This document shows, piece after piece, positions 51,445-62,515 of a stretch of DNA of 64,000 nucleotides. The position numbers and the translations under genes are program-made. Origin of the DNA: Arabidopsis thaliana. Lineage: Eukaryota; Streptophyta; Magnoliopsida; Brassicales; Brassicaceae. Numbering within the stretch: position 1 is the stretch's first letter; every line of letters starts with the position of its first letter. The stretch lies in the NCBI RefSeq assembly GCF_000001735.4, contig NC_003076.8, positions 20,649,835 to 20,713,834 on the forward strand. Reading direction: 5' to 3'. The notes below the pieces were generated by a model. The model did no database searches. It was not told where the DNA came from and saw nothing but the letters and a program-made list of their open reading frames with translations.

Positions 51445-51660
51445 ATGGAGAAGGATTCATGCTCCTAGCTTTAATGCTAGTCTCGTCCGTCCCTGCACGG
51501 CTGCATTCAACGGTTTTTTGGAGAAATATGGCTAGTTGGCTACTATGGTCATCTCACCATCAACGTTGTTGGCATACTTACAGATATCCCTCATGGCATC
51601 CTTGAAGCACTCTTCTCCACTGGAATCAATGTTTATCACTCCCATGTGTATTAATATCTT
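51445..51660 (+). pseudogene. Frameshifted NYN-domain-like gene relic
   Basis: Plus-strand translation gives PSFNASLVRPCTAAFNGFLEKYG (read in parts at about 51457-51532), then after a stop a different frame gives YYGHLTINVVGILTDIP (51541-51591) and GILEALFSTGINVYHSHV (51595-51648), ending at a stop. These blocks resemble in order the N-terminal NYN domain (PIN-like nuclease fold) of plant NYN proteins (pattern RPxIxxAL..GYxGxLTIxxIGxLTxIPxxxLxALxSTGI). Between the two frames sits an 8-base insertion (51533-51540, TAGTTGGC) that repeats the preceding GGC. No Met start or C-terminal half was found. The opposite-strand ORF 51532-51831 is a shadow. Match is from memory of the family pattern. Confidence 0.5.
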
Positions 51661-52849
51661 ATCATCCTCATGCCTTGCTATTTTATATAGTAATGGATGA
51701 TAAATATACACATTCTCAAGTCTTTTAGTTTCCCAGGTTCCACAGACATCATGTCGCTTATGTCTCTGGTGGATTTCTAATAATCCACCCCCAACTGATA
51801 TTTTGGGCATATGTGATCCGATTTGGTACACGAAGATCTTATACTAAGGCTTAACGACGGCTCAACGCCGGAATAAACGACCAATTAATTGAGATTTAAA
51901 GTCTGTGATGTTGGCGACATGACCACATATACGTCGTATATGTGGCCATGCAATACATAAACTTGAGGTTGCTGAATATCGTTTATGATAGTCGCCATGT
52001 GTGACTATGTTTTCTGCCACATTTCGTGTAGCTGGCGCTCTTTTTTCCTTTTACTAAACAGCCCTAGCTCGGCCACATAATTGGTCTGATTTGGTAATTT
52101 CATTTGTCGACCTTAATTAGTTTGTGGCGTTTGATTAAAAAGATAACATGGTACGCTTCAATTCTCCTTGTGAGCTAGCTTATACTAGTTAGTTACTTTC
52201 CATACAACTAATCATATATATTGCTAATGGTTTGTTCTACACTTTCTAATCGAATCGTCTAACACGCGTACCACATGTAAATCGTATAGAGCCACGTCTT
52301 AGTTTTTTTTGTTTTTGGTCTTTCTAATCAATTTTTATAGATGTGTGAACTTGAATCTTGATATGAACAAAGTTGTGAACTTGTGTGATACAATGAAAAG
52401 TTGAAAACTGTAAAGACAAACATCAAGGAGCGTAAGGAATACTGAAAGGTGAAAGCTTAAACACTCTCATACGCGCTTGCTTACTCTACACCGTTGACTA
52501 ATTTTTCACAATATACCTGTTTTACCCCTGAAGCTAAACCCACACACGCCTAAAAGGTAAAGGATAAATATGGTATTTAAATAGAAACCGACAACAAAAA
52601 GAAGATGACCGTTTGATAGATCCGCAAAACTCAGGCGTTTCAAATCATTCAATTTCCAAATTAAATCGCAAATCTAAAAAACAATATTTTCTTTCCACTT
52701 CCAACGCTTGAATCCGATTCTCTATCAAAATCTCCACTTGCATTATTCCAAAGCAATTTCCAAAAAAAACCACTAATAAGAGAGAGTTCTCTGATTCTTC
52801 TCTAGTTGCGTACAACTGTAGAAAAACCCTAAAACAGAGAAGGGTTTTG
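51661..52849. other. Gap before lipase-like gene
   Basis: AT-rich spacer with possible further relic sequence to about 51840. A palindromic-looking CATATACGTCGTATATGTGG at about 51924-51943 (ATATACG/CGTATAT) is notable. From about 52500 it is the promoter and leader of the hydrolase gene, with TATTTAAATA near 52572 and telo-box AAACCCTAA at about 52824. No other gene seen. Confidence 0.45.
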
Positions 52850-54401
52850 ATGGCGGCGAATCGTGTGGCGATGGAAGAAGATATTACTGAATCTGTGACT
52901 TTAATGGTGGATTCCGTTTCTTCTTCTCCGATGACTCCGAAGACTGTGACGGTTAAGGAAGATGAAACTCATCATCCTTATGCGTTTCATGTTTCCGGTC
53001 CGAGAAATGTTGCTTCTCCTAATTGGAGAGATCTCATCAACTCCAGTTGGTAACGGCTCTGTTTTTTTTTCTTTTCCTAATGACATTTAGTTTCTAATTT
53101 TGGGTTTCTTCGTTGGTCTTTGAGACATAAACTTGATTATCGAGAATGGGCATTGCAGCAAAACCCTGTTTATGTTCTTGGATCTGACAGGATCGAAAGA
53201 TTGATTTTTTGTTTAGGTTAATCTGTTGTTTAGTTATATTGTCTTAATTACAGAGATCTATTCCTTTTAGCTTAATCTGTTATTTAGTTATAGTGTCTTA
53301 ATCTTTCTAGTATGAAATGTTAATTGGTCTTAACAAGTTTTAACCTTTGGGTTGATTTTCTGATATATATATAGGAAGGATCCTAACTACAAGAGAACAG
53401 TAATGGCCTGTTTTATTCAAGCAGCTTACTTGCTTGAACTCGACAGACAAGAGAATCGAAACGAGCAAAACGCTCTCGCACCAAAATGGTGGATTCCATT
53501 CAAGTACAAGTTATCACAAACGCTCATTGACGAGAGAGATGGATCAATATTTGGTGCTGTTCTTGAATGGGACAGAGCAGCTGCAATGGCAGATTTGGTT
53601 GTCATCAGACCAAGTGGGGCACCAAAAGCAGTACTTGCGCTGCGAGGAACGATACTAAAGAGTCTTACAATGAGACGTGACATAGAAGATGATCTCCGAT
53701 TTTTAGCTTGGGAGAGCCTTAAAGGTTCTGTGAGGTTTAATGTTGCTCTAGAGGCGTTGCAATCAGTAGCAACGAGATATGGGAGCAGTAATGTCTGTGT
53801 AGTGGGGCATTCGTTAGGAGCTGGTTTTGCTTTACAAGTTGGTAAATCCTTGGCTAAAGAAGGGTTATTTGTAGATGCTCATTTGTTCAATCCACCTTCT
53901 ATATCTGTCGCTATGAGCTTGAGAAACATCAGTGAGAAAGCTGGTGTTGCTTGGAAAAGACTCATGTCAATGCTTCCTCCCAAACACGAGCCTCTGATAC
54001 AGAATAGTAACGAAGGTCAGGTTTCTCCTAGCAATGTTTCATCAGGGTTCAGGAACTGGGTACCGAGTTTCTACGGGTCGAATCAGAAACCTACTGTGGA
54101 TTTAAGAAAATGGGTGCCTCATCTATATGTGAACGATAGCGACTATATTTGTTGCCACTACACTGACCAGGATGGAGTAGCAGAGAAGAGGGAAATGAAC
54201 AACAAAGAGAACAATAGCCCTGTTGTAAACACTAATTTTCAAGCAGCAGCAAAGCTTTTCGTGATGTCGAAAGGGAAACAGAAGTTTCACGAGGCGCACG
54301 GGTTAGAACAATGGTGGTCTGATAACCTAGAGCTTCAATCAGCTATTCACAGCAGCAGGTTGATCAGTCAGCAACTCAAGTCATTATACAGTATCAAGTA
54401 A
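52850..54401 (+). CDS. Class-3-lipase-like alpha/beta hydrolase
   Basis: Exons 52850-53049 and 53375-54401 give 408 aa; locus about AT5G50890. The alpha/beta hydrolase nucleophile elbow is VVGHSLGAG with Ser213, as in plant Lipase_3 proteins of the At4g10955-type group. No signal peptide: the start MAANRVAMEEDI is acidic. FHVSGPRN in exon 1 and WRDLIN...WKDPNYKRTVM across the intron match the conserved N-terminal entry of this family. Downstream HLFNPPS and YVNDSDYICCHY fit the region around the catalytic Asp/His, and His299/300-type residues in HEAHGLEQWW close the domain. Lipid substrate unknown. Start at the ATG 52850, not the TTG three bases earlier. Confidence 0.88.
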
Positions 54402-55216
54402 AACATCATGATGGTAACAAATCCATCTCCATCGTTCAATAAACACATTTGTTTTCTTTCTTTATGTCTAAGAACACTTTTTCATGAAATGTAACAACAT
54501 AAATGTAAGAAAGATCAGTAGTGACTGATGTGCAACATTTTGTAGAGAAAAAAAATGAAGATAAATTTTTCTAAGAATCTCGAATCCATAGAGAGGGATG
54601 TGTTGTGTCCCTACCATTGAAGCGTTATTAAGAGCAAATGTTATTACAAAAACAGTCGTTAGAGAGGAACCAACGGGAACAGATCCATGTGCAGATTTGA
54701 GATTGGTGATTCACTAATTGAATTGTGCCAAAGAACTTAACGGCTGTAACAATCATTTGGGGCCACCAATAAACAAAAAAAATGCCATGTGCTTTCGACC
54801 AACATTATCATCAGACAGAACATACCATCACAATCCAACTCATATTAAGCAACAAAAACAGTTTCATATCGCAGACACTGCACTGTTCCTTGATTAAGAT
54901 AAAATCAATCAAGCACTTGAGAGAGGATCAGGTTCTTGAAGTTACGAGGACAAGAAAAAAAGTTGGAATGATCAAATCAAACTCTGATATGATTAGCTCA
55001 CCAAGCAAATTTTTTAAAAAAAGATGATTACAAACTCTACAAAGACATTATTCTTGTCTACAGACTAATCAGCAATTACTCTCCCTAACTTCAATCAGCC
55101 AAGCTTTATGAACAATCAAATCATCAATCAACATGAAACGAAAAAACAAGAATCGTCGTTCGGAAAATATATGATTCTTCTTACATACAGGTTAAAAACG
55201 TATCCTGCGCAGTCTC
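54402..55216. other. Convergent 3' gap hydrolase-ARM gene
   Basis: 3' UTRs of two convergent genes; the frame at 54782-55027 has no signature. No gene seen. Confidence 0.5.
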
Positions 55217-56884
55217 TTATGGCCTTGTAAAGACGCCCCAAATCTTACTCCGGGAAAGATTCTCCGCCAGTTTCTTAGCTCCTTCGGTATCCATATCCAC
55301 AAGCTTTTGCAAATGCAAGCAAGCACCAGCAGCTACGACTTGTTTCCTGCATTTCTTTGAAGTTACAAGCAGTTCCAACGCCGAGACTGTGTACCGCTTA
55401 TCCAATTTCTTAATCTTCGGGTCCAAGAGCTGAACTAGACTGACTACACCCTTGTCACTCTTCTTGAAAATCTTTCTGTTACTCGTGCACACCAAAAGCG
55501 TCGATAGAGCTTTAGAAGCTGCTTCTTTCTCTTCAATGGCTTTACCATCTAACATATCAATCAATGGAACGATACATCCACTTTCACCCATTTCTTTTCG
55601 GCTTTTCGAGCTGAAACCTAGCGAGGAAACAGCTTCCGCAGCTGCAATTCTCACACCGAGAACCCCACAACTCAAAACCGGAACCAAACGAGGGATAAAC
55701 CCTTCGGATATAACAACTTCTCTCACAATAGGACACAACGCTAAGTTCTTCAGAAGCACAACTCCAACCTCAAGACTCTTAACACTAGAAACAGAATCCC
55801 AAAAACTCTTCAAACACTGAATCCCTCCTTCTCTAACAACAGATATCATCAAATCCTCATCACCACTCGTTAAATTAGCCAAACAACCAACAGCATTCTC
55901 TTGAGCCAAAGAAGTACCTGAAGAAACCATACTAATAAGCACGAAAATCGCGTTTTCCTCAACGAAATTCTCTTTAGTCTCTCCAAACAAAGCTAAGTTC
56001 CTCAACACACCAGCAGCAAAAGCCTGAGAACCAGGACTCCCACCTTGACATATCTCCAACAAAGACGAGATTCCACCTCTACAACCAATAGCTCTCGCGT
56101 TCTCCTTAGACAAACTCAAAGCTTGCAAAGCAACACAAGCTTTCTCTTTAGCAAAACCACTTCCTGACTCCAATACACGAAGGAGATGATTCAATAGAGA
56201 CAATCCTTCAGCTATTAACACGTGTTTACTACTCTCAACCATAGAGATTCTAGAAATCACAGCAACAGTCTTCTCCTTCATCACTAAAGAACACGAATCA
56301 AGTAACCTAACTAAAACAGGAACAACTCCTTGAGCTACACAAATCATCACGTTCTTATCATCTTCCTGAAGTAATTCAATCAACGAATCAATCGCTGAAT
56401 TCTTCGATTCAACACCACCGATCTGTAATCTAATCACTAGATTCCTCGCTTCTAATCTAACAGCTTCCTTCTTCGACGAAATCGAAAATCCAGAAACGAC
56501 GATTCCGTTATCAATCAGAAGACCACTCTTAATCAAAACCTCAGCATCTTTCACATGACGATCGAGTCTCGCCATGACTGAATCAACCTCACTCTGCGTT
56601 TTAAGCTTACCTTCAGCTAAATCTGGTCCTTCACACCTCGCCGCAACGGCAACGGCGTCGTTTAGCGTCTCGCGAACTGAAACTAGAAGATCTACGGCGA
56701 GTTTGTTTGAAGAAGAGCCGGCGAAATCGGAGAAATCGGAGAGCTGAGTTTTGAGATCGGCGAGTTTGGCGCGAATTGATGACCATTTACACTTGAAGCT
56801 AAGAAGGTTGGGTATAGAGTCGATAAGAGAGGTGATAACCTCCGTTAAACTCCGGTCACCATCGTCGGAATTAGGTACCGTCAT
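55217..56884 (-). CDS. ARM-repeat protein, intronless
   Basis: Single 555-codon open frame without introns, locus about AT5G50900. An N-terminal helical domain (about 1-130, IPNLLSFKCKWSSIRAKL...) is followed by at least eight armadillo repeats (about 145-540) with typical ALxxL and GGIxxL patterns: for example NLVIRLQIGGVESKNSAI, ACVALQALSLSKENARAIG, FAAGVLRNLALFGE, VGCLANLTSGDED. This layout (helical N-terminus plus ARM array, no U-box) is shared with plant proteins related to the PUB/ARM families but the E3 U-box is missing. Probably a scaffold; partners unknown. Low codon complexity (Ser/Val/Leu-rich) but an uninterrupted frame argues for a real gene. Confidence 0.9.
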   Translation of the reverse strand: MTVPNSDDGDRSLTEVITSLIDSIPNLLSFKCKWSSIRAKLADLKTQLSDFSDFAGSSSNKLAVDLLVSVRETLNDAVAVAARCEGPDLAEGKLKTQSEVDSVMARLDRHVKDAEVLIKSGLLIDNGIVVSGFSISSKKEAVRLEARNLVIRLQIGGVESKNSAIDSLIELLQEDDKNVMICVAQGVVPVLVRLLDSCSLVMKEKTVAVISRISMVESSKHVLIAEGLSLLNHLLRVLESGSGFAKEKACVALQALSLSKENARAIGCRGGISSLLEICQGGSPGSQAFAAGVLRNLALFGETKENFVEENAIFVLISMVSSGTSLAQENAVGCLANLTSGDEDLMISVVREGGIQCLKSFWDSVSSVKSLEVGVVLLKNLALCPIVREVVISEGFIPRLVPVLSCGVLGVRIAAAEAVSSLGFSSKSRKEMGESGCIVPLIDMLDGKAIEEKEAASKALSTLLVCTSNRKIFKKSDKGVVSLVQLLDPKIKKLDKRYTVSALELLVTSKKCRKQVVAAGACLHLQKLVDMDTEGAKKLAENLSRSKIWGVFTRP

Positions 56885-57020
56885 CGGAATTAGGGTTTGA
56901 CTGAGAGATAGGAGAGAGAAGGGAGAGAGGTGTGAATTAATGTGGGAAGTGTGAATACTGCTTTGCTTTTGTGTTTGCCAGTTGGGAAAATGCGAAATAC
57001 AGGGAGGGAAATGAGAGTAG

Positions 57021-57039
57021 ACGCGCTTTTAAAGCGCGT
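57021..57039. promoter_or_regulatory. GC-rich palindrome in ARM-gene promoter
   Basis: ACGCGCTTT-T-AAAGCGCGT: 9-base perfect inverted arms around one base, about 137-155 bases upstream of the start codon. Two-fold symmetry suggests a dimeric transcription-factor site; CGCG cores are known for CAMTA-type factors (A/C CGCG G/T/C). Function is inferred. Confidence 0.6.
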
Positions 57040-60000
57040 GAGTTTCACTGTTGTTTAGGACTAAACTTCGTCAACTCCAATGATCAGAATCTTCATGCAT
57101 GTTACGTGGACAAACCAATATCAGTGTTTATTTTTTAATCATTAGAAAGTGATTAGTACTTTTTTTAATTTGTGACTTTTTATTTGGGGGCTAATATTTG
57201 GACTTTTTATAGGAATATAATAAGGGTTGATTTTGGTGTACGATTATCTTTTTCATTTGCGCGTTAAGTGTTTGTATATTGTCATTTTGTAGTGACAACT
57301 AATTTGCTTAGCAATGAAGTGTCTTTTAGACGATTTTTAGGCAAGTGGTACTAGTTTAATGGAAAGTTGTTAGATTATGCGTTTATGAGTGTTTCACTAT
57401 TTTAAGGGTATAATAAAACATGCTAAATCTTTTTCTTTTTTTTTTTCTTTTGACATTCTGAGGATAATTTTCTAATCATATAACAAGAAGATGAATGTTG
57501 TCTGATTGTATCAAGATTGGCAAGTTTCGGGCCACTCCCCAAAGATTTTCCTTCTTTAGTAGATCCGTCAGTGGTGTAAAAGACTTGATAGTAAATGTTA
57601 TAAGAAAACGTTTTAATAATGTAAAGTCAAAAAGCTAAATTAAAAGCTAAGGGTTAGTATGAATTAACCAATGACTGAACCCAGCTTAGATTTTAAAAGT
57701 ATGTGCATGCAACTTGGAGTATATTTTATAATCTGAAGTCGATCCTAACATTCAAATTATACATGGGTATCAATACATTGCTAAAATAGAAAAAATGATA
57801 AAAAGTTTTTACTAAAACTACAAATTCTGCTTGAACAATTAGGGTTCATAACCAATGCTGCTGATGTACTAAATAATATAATAACTCTAAATCTCTAATT
57901 TGATATCTAATTGTTCCCCACTATGATATCAATTTAATACACTCCGTATGAAAACAAATATGAATATATATAGTTTATAGCAGCACGGGTGTGACTACTA
58001 GTATTTTCATTCATTATAGTTTCGAACTATAACATTTCTTCATAACTTCTTTAGTAAATTACATTTTGGTTTATTTTGGGTGTGACGGAGTTTTTAGTAA
58101 ATTACAAGATCAATATTGACGAAATGACTTGCCAATCTAAAACGAAGAAGGCTAATGCATAATTAAGAATCGAAATAACTTGGAATAAAAAACAAATGTG
58201 CCCATCATCGAAAATGGATTGATCTAAAATGAAAAAAAAAAACGAAAAAGAAGAAGATGATTACACCGACGATGCTTGATACAATCATACAACATTCATC
58301 TTGTTATCGATTCAGTGTGTGTACGGCAACTAGCCTACTGCAAACGCAGCGAATGTTCTCCATATAAAACCAGTGAAATTTTGGTGTTAAAATTAGGTTT
58401 ACGAAATCAAGTTTTTAATGAATCGTTTACCATTTCCATAGAATATTTGTTAAAATCGATCCGTTGTTATAACAAAGAGTCAAAGACTATCGGTAAAATA
58501 TATAAGAGTAGCTACTAGCTAGTTAAGGTTTGTTTGGTACTCAATTCTTATGGGCCTATAAGTAAACTGAAATATTAGTCTTTGTTGCTCATTGTTGTTA
58601 ATGGGCTTTCTAAAGTGTGTGCTTGGTCTACTTTCTTGATAACCCAACTGATAAAGACTGAACCTGCTTCTAAACCAGTAACAATAGTTGGTCGACTAGT
58701 ATACTGATAGAAAATAATAATTTTAAGCTTAAATATGACCTAGTATCAGTGTTTCTTCAACTTCAAAACTTTTGATGATGTTATTTTGGTTAATAAGGTT
58801 GTATTTTCTAGAACTACTACGTCATTATATATCTATACGTATTTACATTTTCATCGTCCTATAGAGTTTACTTGTTCACTTACCATTCACTACTTTGAGA
58901 GGGATAGAAGAATGGCAATTTCAACAGCCATCTTGGCTAGCTACTATCTTTATAGTTTTTGTAATGGAAGAATGATTCATGTACACGTGGAAATGAAGTT
59001 AGGTACATGAAAACAAACAAAGAAAAAGAGTGTAATAGAAGAGATGGGACTAGACATAGACATGAAAATCTCTGGACGACTAACGGCCGGACTGCTCATT
59101 TAATCATGCCTTCGAATTGTTGCTTTTTTTTTTTTTTTGGCTGTATTAGTTGTGTAATAATGTACAACATTTTTTCTCACCTAGGCGTGTTATCAAATTG
59201 AATCGTGGACCCTTCGGTTAACTTACCAATCGTTCTCGCATAAAACGTGTCATCAGATATTTAGGGTTTGATTTTGATAGGTTTGATGATGCGAAGAATC
59301 GAAACGCACAGTTAAAGTTATAAGAGGTATACTTTGAAATAAACATATGAGGTGAAATGATGTGCATAAGATTTACGAAATGTGTTGTCCATTGATTCAG
59401 GATGAAACCGTTAGCAGATACAATTATGTGCCACGAGAAACTTAGCATTTCCTTTGTTATTGTATTTTATGATTGATCAATTTGCCGTATAATAACTTGG
59501 GACCAAATTCATATGCATTTTCGATTAAAAAAAAAAAAAAAAATCGTATTCATGACGAAACAATTGCAAGAAAATGATGACCCAATTCATCTAGCAACAT
59601 ATCATATTTATAATAATAAAAAAGGGAAAAAGTGAAAATTTTGAACCATAGTCCAATAACAAATCTTAGAAGAGATGATATCAATTAAATTTTACTTATT
59701 TAACTAAAATCTCAAATTGTTGAATTGTGAAGAGTAATCTCACAAATCATATACATCCTGACATATACATCAAGAAATGAAAATCATACAAAAAAATCTC
59801 TATTCTAGGTTCGTTAATAAAAGAGGTTATTAATATGTATGTAACTGAATAACGATAATATACATAAGGCTCTTGCATATAATTTATTTAGGTGTATTCA
59901 AATAAATCCTGCAATTTAGGATTGAATAACTCAAGGAATCGTTAATTACCACCTCATGAAAATGTTAGACAACCAACAAATCATATTTACAAATACAACA

Positions 60001-60929
60001 GTATCAAATATCTCTTTCAAGAATTTTGGTATATATATATTAGACATACTCTAAACTAAAATAAAACTTATAACATATGTATTGTGAAAGGACAGATACA
60101 GAGGAATGGGAGTTATCAATGTGTGACAAGTGAGAGCAGAAAAGCATGACCAAACTATTCAACAGGTACATTAAAGTGTTCTCAGGAAGGGAAATCTAAT
60201 CTTTTCTTCTGACATAATTTTGTAGCCAACTAAATTGACAGGAAACGAATCATTTAGATTTATATACATGCATAAGTAGTTATCCCTCGAACATTTTTAT
60301 ATATATAGGAAATATAACATGAGTGTGTGGATAACAGTTTACATTTAAAAAGATTGGAGGAAAAAGGAAACTTTGGTGCAAGAAATCAGAAAGACAGAAG
60401 TGGTGAAAATACAAGAACTTATAAAATTAATGAGTGGATACATCAAAATTCAATTATATTAAAAAAAACAATGATTAAGCTGATAGGTCTTCTTAGTTTA
60501 TATGTCTTTCTTTCCTCCATCGAATTTGCCTCTGCCTCATATACCATTCTCTTTTAGTATGAATTTATCCATTGATTTTATGTAATGATTATGTTGAAAC
60601 TCTCGGGACAAATAGAGAAAATGAGCTTTTTAAGTCTCTAAAATACTTTATTTCTTCAAACTATATAAACGGAACAAATAAGTACATCCACTTTTACAAA
60701 ACCTGGTTTACGTAGATTTTATTCCCTCCGTGCAAATGGGAGGAGATTAAATCAACCTACATCCAATAAACGATAGCAATAATTACGAACCCACATCAAG
60801 ATTTTTAACAATTTCTATATGAGAAATGTTAAAAATAATTGTAATGATAATAATTAGGTAGTTGAAGAGACAAGACCAGAAGAAACTCACGAAAGCAGGC
60901 TTTTGTGTTTGTGTCGACATGTAATTTTA
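57040..60929. other. Gap ARM gene-BHLH137
   Basis: Nearly 3.9 kb of AT-rich DNA. ORFs at 58276-58518, 58786-59010, 59007-59201, 59218-59448 and 60327-60557 are short and unassigned; the last begins MDNSLHLKRLEEK and ends in a hydrophobic segment, but context is poor. A homopolymer A run lies at about 59526-59542. The last 150 bases are likely BHLH137 3' UTR. No gene supported. Confidence 0.5.
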
Positions 60930-62418
60930 TCAAGGGAAAGAACAGAAGTTGTTGTTGTTGAACCCACTTCTGTCTACAAAGTTCTCTCTTTCTTCTCCCT
61001 CTTCCTAAATTAAGCAACACATCACTATCTATTAATCTTCCAATAATTGATTCTTATCTATCTTCATTCTCCTTATTATAATTATTATCTGAAATAATCA
61101 CTTATAGAAAAAAATGAAAAACCTGAACTTGTGCATGTGTGGGAACTACAGAATTATCCAATAGTGAAGGAAAGATAGGAGTAGTTGTTGGCATTGCATT
61201 GGTAAAAGACGTTCCTACTTCTGGAGAACCCATCTGTCCATCAAGAAAATATCTACTTAAGATCCATAACCGGCTTTTCGGGATACATGACTTGGTTTTA
61301 TCGGTAACCGGATTAAGAGACATTGTGTAAATGAAATACCTCAGATTGAAGTATGAGGCCATCAAGGTCGGAGCCAAAGTCATAGACCACCGGACTTATA
61401 GAAGTTAGCTTCATTGAGAGAAACTAATGAAACAGAAAAAAAAGTTATGAATTAGAAACATTAGTTTTAACATAAAATGTTACAAGAAAAAACAAAATAA
61501 TTAAGAAAATGCACCTCAACTTGAGTCTGCAAGGTCTGGACATAATTTATAATCTCATCCAACATGAGGGCCTTCCCTGTTACCTATTCGTTTTCAAGTC
61601 ACATTTAATCAATTAATAACATTTTCTAGAAACATTATAAAATTAAACCATTATCAATTCTCCTAAATAAAATTGTCTCTACTCTAGCTGACCTTATCAC
61701 AGCCCGGAACAAGGTTTTGCAGAGTCCTCATCCGCTCACTTATCTTTTCCCTTCTCACCTTTACATATATATATATATAAGTTTAATCAAATATTAATCA
61801 AAATGTATTTTATGAAAACATGATTAATGAAGAAAAATTAAAATGTTAAGAGAAATGACTAAAATACCCTCTCAGCAAGGCTGTGGCTATCAGTAGCTTG
61901 GCCTCTTCTAGCTCGAACGTGAATGTAATCTGTTGGAGGCTCTTCTTTGCTTCCTCTCTTCTGTTTTTTGCTTTTTCTTCCCTCTACTCCTTCCTAATTC
62001 ACCAAACCACACCAACATTTATGTTTTTGACTATCCCAACCCCATCACATAAATGATAGATGATACATTACAAGTTGGTTTAACATACCTTGGAGTTATT
62101 ACTGTTTCTGGCCTTCCTCCCACGGGTTTTTCCGGTGTTGGTGATGGCTGATGGTCCGTGGCTGAGCTGGTCGCAGGAAGAAGAACCGGTGGTTGCTGTT
62201 TTGGTTGTGTTGGCCAGTTTCTCTGAACCAGAGTTTTCAGTTTTGTCAACATTATATTCAAGAAAGGAAATGTCTTCAACTGTGGAAATGTTTGGTAGTG
62301 GATAGAGATGGTTTTGATCGATGAAACTAGTGAGATTAATGGAGGAGTGAGGTGTAGGGAAGAGAAGAGGATCAAGAAGGGAATGAGGGTAGTTTTGGAA
62401 ATAAGAGAAAGTTGCCAT
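60930..62418 (-). CDS. BHLH137: bHLH transcription factor BHLH137
   Basis: Basic helix-loop-helix factor of the BEE/CIB-like subfamily. Minus-strand exons 62418-62089, 61993-61868, 61758-61693, 61583-61515, 61423-61340, 61233-61123, 61004-60930 give 286 aa. The basic region lies in exon 2: H147, E151 and R155 form the H-E-R triad needed for E-box/G-box contact ([16 protein letters not shown]). Helix 1, loop and helix 2 run to about residue 197 ([27 protein letters not shown]). Upstream is the family's [11 protein letters not shown] motif and a Lys-rich NLS-like stretch ([10 protein letters not shown]). N-terminal region is Ser/Thr-rich; the C-terminus ends FCSFP. It is reported to be a DELLA target and to act in gibberellin responses. 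Confidence 0.94.
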
Positions 62419-62507
62419 TTTAAGAGTAGAAGCTTCTGAGTTCTCTTATCTTTGTCGATAGAGATAGTGTTTTTTCTTTGTGAGAGAAGATTAAGGACTT
62501 GAAGTGG

Positions 62508-62515
62508 TTTATATA
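62508..62515 (-). promoter_or_regulatory. BHLH137 TATA box
   Basis: Minus-strand TATATAAA about 90 bases upstream of the start codon, predicting transcription near 62480. The leader between is GA/CT-rich. Confidence 0.6.

Noticed and set aside
51532..51831. 99-codon minus-strand ORF downstream of UBC27
   Set aside because: No family recognised; the plus strand of the same DNA shows NYN-like blocks, so this is probably a shadow of a broken gene.
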